Of a stretch of 64,000 nucleotides of DNA, positions 62,929-64,000 are shown one piece after another. Within the stretch, counting starts at the first letter, position 1, and each line of letters starts with the position of its first letter. Position numbers and translations under genes: made by a program. The stretch is from contig CBDEWF010000037.1 in assembly GCA_965243775.1 (NCBI GenBank), forward strand, positions 1 to 64,000. The letters are read 5' to 3'. The stretch comes from Sansalvadorimonas sp965243775 (GTDB taxonomy: Bacteria; Pseudomonadota; Gammaproteobacteria; Pseudomonadales; Endozoicomonadaceae). Below the pieces are notes generated by a model. It was not told the DNA's origin and searched no databases. It worked only from the letters and a program-made list of their open reading frames with translations.

Positions 62929-64000
62929 CTATGGCAGAGCCTCTTCTTTCGTTTCCTTCTGCTCAGTTTCCAGATTCAGCTCCTTGATCTTTCTGGTCAG
63001 GGTATTTCGCCCCCAGCCGAGAAGCTGGGCTGCATCCCTGCGGCGGCCACAGGTATGTTTGAGTGCTGTTTCGATCATGATTTTTTCAAAGGCTGGAACA
63101 GCCTGTTCAAGCAGAGCCATGTCGCCACAGGCGAGCCGGTGATCAGCCCAGCTGCGTAAAGCCTGTTCCCAGTTCTCTCCGGCAGCGGGCTCACTTTGCC
63201 AGGCAAGTAACTCTGGCGGCATGTCTGCAATCAAGACTTCCCGCCCTGAAGCCATAACAGTCAGCCAGCGGCAGGTATTCTCCAGTTGCCTGACATTACC
63301 AGGCCAGTCCAGCTGGCAGATAAACTCTTCAGTTTCAGGGCGCAGAATTTTGGTTTCAACTTCCAGCTCTGTGGCAGCCTTATCCAGAAAGTGTCGGGTC
63401 AGAAGTGGAATATCTTCATTCCTGTCCCGCAGGCGGGGCAGGTGAATACGGATAACATTCAAGCGGTGGAAAAGGTCTTCCCGGAATTTTCCTTCCTGAA
63501 CCAGGTCTTCAAGGTTCTGGTGAGTGGCAGCAATTATACGGACATCGACGGATACAGGAGTGTGTCCGCCAACACGGTAAAACTCACCGTCTGCAAGAAC
63601 ACGCAGTAGCCTGGTCTGGGTATCCGCTGGCATATCACCAATCTCGTCAAGAAACAGGGTACCACCATTGGCCTGTTCAAAACGTCCCCGGCGCAATTGG
63701 TTGGCACCAGTGAATGCGCCTTTCTCATGACCAAACAGCTCTGATTCAATTAAATCTTTTGGGATGGCTGCCATATTCAAGGGAATAAAGGGCCTTGATT
63801 CCCGGGGGCTGTGGCGGTGCAGGGCATGGGCCACAAGCTCTTTGCCGGTGCCAGATTCACCATTAATTAAAACTGTGATGTTTGACTGGGATAGCCGACC
63901 GATGGCCCGAAATACCTCCTGCATAGCCGGAGCTTCACCAATAATTTCCGGAGTCGCCTCGACAGGTGCATCCGGATACTGGGTTTTCTGTTCACGGACA
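62929..64000 (-). CDS. glnG: Nitrogen regulation response regulator NtrC (3' part; 5' end beyond the window)
   Basis: The frame stays open to the right edge, so the N-terminal receiver domain lies outside. Visible are the sigma-54 activator AAA+ domain with Walker A (GESGTGKE), the GAFTGA loop that contacts sigma-54, Walker B GGTLFLDEIG, and an Arg-finger region. The C-terminal Fis-type helix-turn-helix follows (GRRRDAAQLLGWGRNTLTRKIKEL). The C-terminal sequence is typical of NtrC. It activates nitrogen-limitation genes when phosphorylated by NtrB. Confidence 0.92.
   Translation of the reverse strand, partial: VREQKTQYPDAPVEATPEIIGEAPAMQEVFRAIGRLSQSNITVLINGESGTGKELVAHALHRHSPRESRPFIPLNMAAIPKDLIESELFGHEKGAFTGANQLRRGRFEQANGGTLFLDEIGDMPADTQTRLLRVLADGEFYRVGGHTPVSVDVRIIAATHQNLEDLVQEGKFREDLFHRLNVIRIHLPRLRDRNEDIPLLTRHFLDKAATELEVETKILRPETEEFICQLDWPGNVRQLENTCRWLTVMASGREVLIADMPPELLAWQSEPAAGENWEQALRSWADHRLACGDMALLEQAVPAFEKIMIETALKHTCGRRRDAAQLLGWGRNTLTRKIKELNLETEQKETKEEALP

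Noticed and set aside
1..64000. tRNA or rRNA genes
   Set aside because: No cloverleaf-like sequence with a TTCGANTC arm and CCA end, and no rRNA-like stretch, was recognised on either strand by eye.

Overview
The window looks like a chromosome segment of a host-associated marine gammaproteobacterium. Endozoicomonas or a close relative (Oceanospirillales) is my best guess. This is an inference from gene content, not a database match. The backbone genes are typical gammaproteobacterial ones: ettA, parE-yqiA, gpmI-envC-ctpA, a rhodanese-grxC-secB set, trmL and ntrC/glnG. Between them lie very large secreted lysine-rich proteins, eukaryote-like domains and many small mobile elements.

Layout. 0.2-1.9 kb: ettA. 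2-15.6 kb: two tandem giant paralogous secreted proteins of about 1,900 and 2,550 residues; the second carries an OTU-like cysteine-protease domain near its N-terminus. 15.6-21.7 kb: an N-acyl-D-amino-acid deacylase, a SufR-like cysteine-containing regulator, a VOC/glyoxalase-fold protein, and a ~1,000-residue protein with a FAD monooxygenase-like domain. 21.8-29.7 kb: a complete nitrous oxide reductase operon, nosRZDFYL. 29.9-30.3 kb: a grdA gene (glycine reductase selenoprotein A) with an in-frame UGA read as selenocysteine; naive gene finding would truncate or lose it.

30.5-40 kb: a secreted protein with a Ser-Pro tail, a small coiled-coil membrane protein, parE, yqiA, an aldo/keto reductase, a HAD-family protein, a LIM plus DA1-like metallopeptidase protein, a small conserved-looking protein and a LOG-family nucleotide hydrolase. 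40.2-41.9 kb: a nest of mobile elements. A short inverted-repeat element carries another inside it, and an IS630-family element abuts the right end. 41.9-43.4 kb: a Ser/Thr-rich protein with NLS-like basic runs and a RING/U-box-like Cys/His cluster. 43.5-48 kb: ctpA, envC and gpmI.

48.3-52.4 kb: an unrecognised 720-residue protein and an alanine/glycine:cation symporter. These sit inside what is normally a compact divergent gpmI / yibN-grxC-secB neighbourhood. 52.7-53.9 kb: rhodanese-like protein, grxC, secB. 54-59 kb: a CS1/alternative chaperone-usher-like cluster (two secreted subunits, an usher and a convergent chaperone). 59.3-64 kb: trmL, a decayed IS4-like transposase flanked by 50-bp direct repeats at the 3' end of a 587-residue exported protein gene, a third inverted-repeat element and the 3' part of ntrC.

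How the genes fit together. The nos operon would give N2O respiration, and grdA points to amino-acid reduction; both suit low-oxygen, host-associated settings. Three separate proteins resemble ubiquitin-system components (OTU protease, DA1-like peptidase, RING/U-box-like). With the giant exported proteins they suggest interaction with a eukaryotic host. No tRNA, rRNA or CRISPR array was seen.
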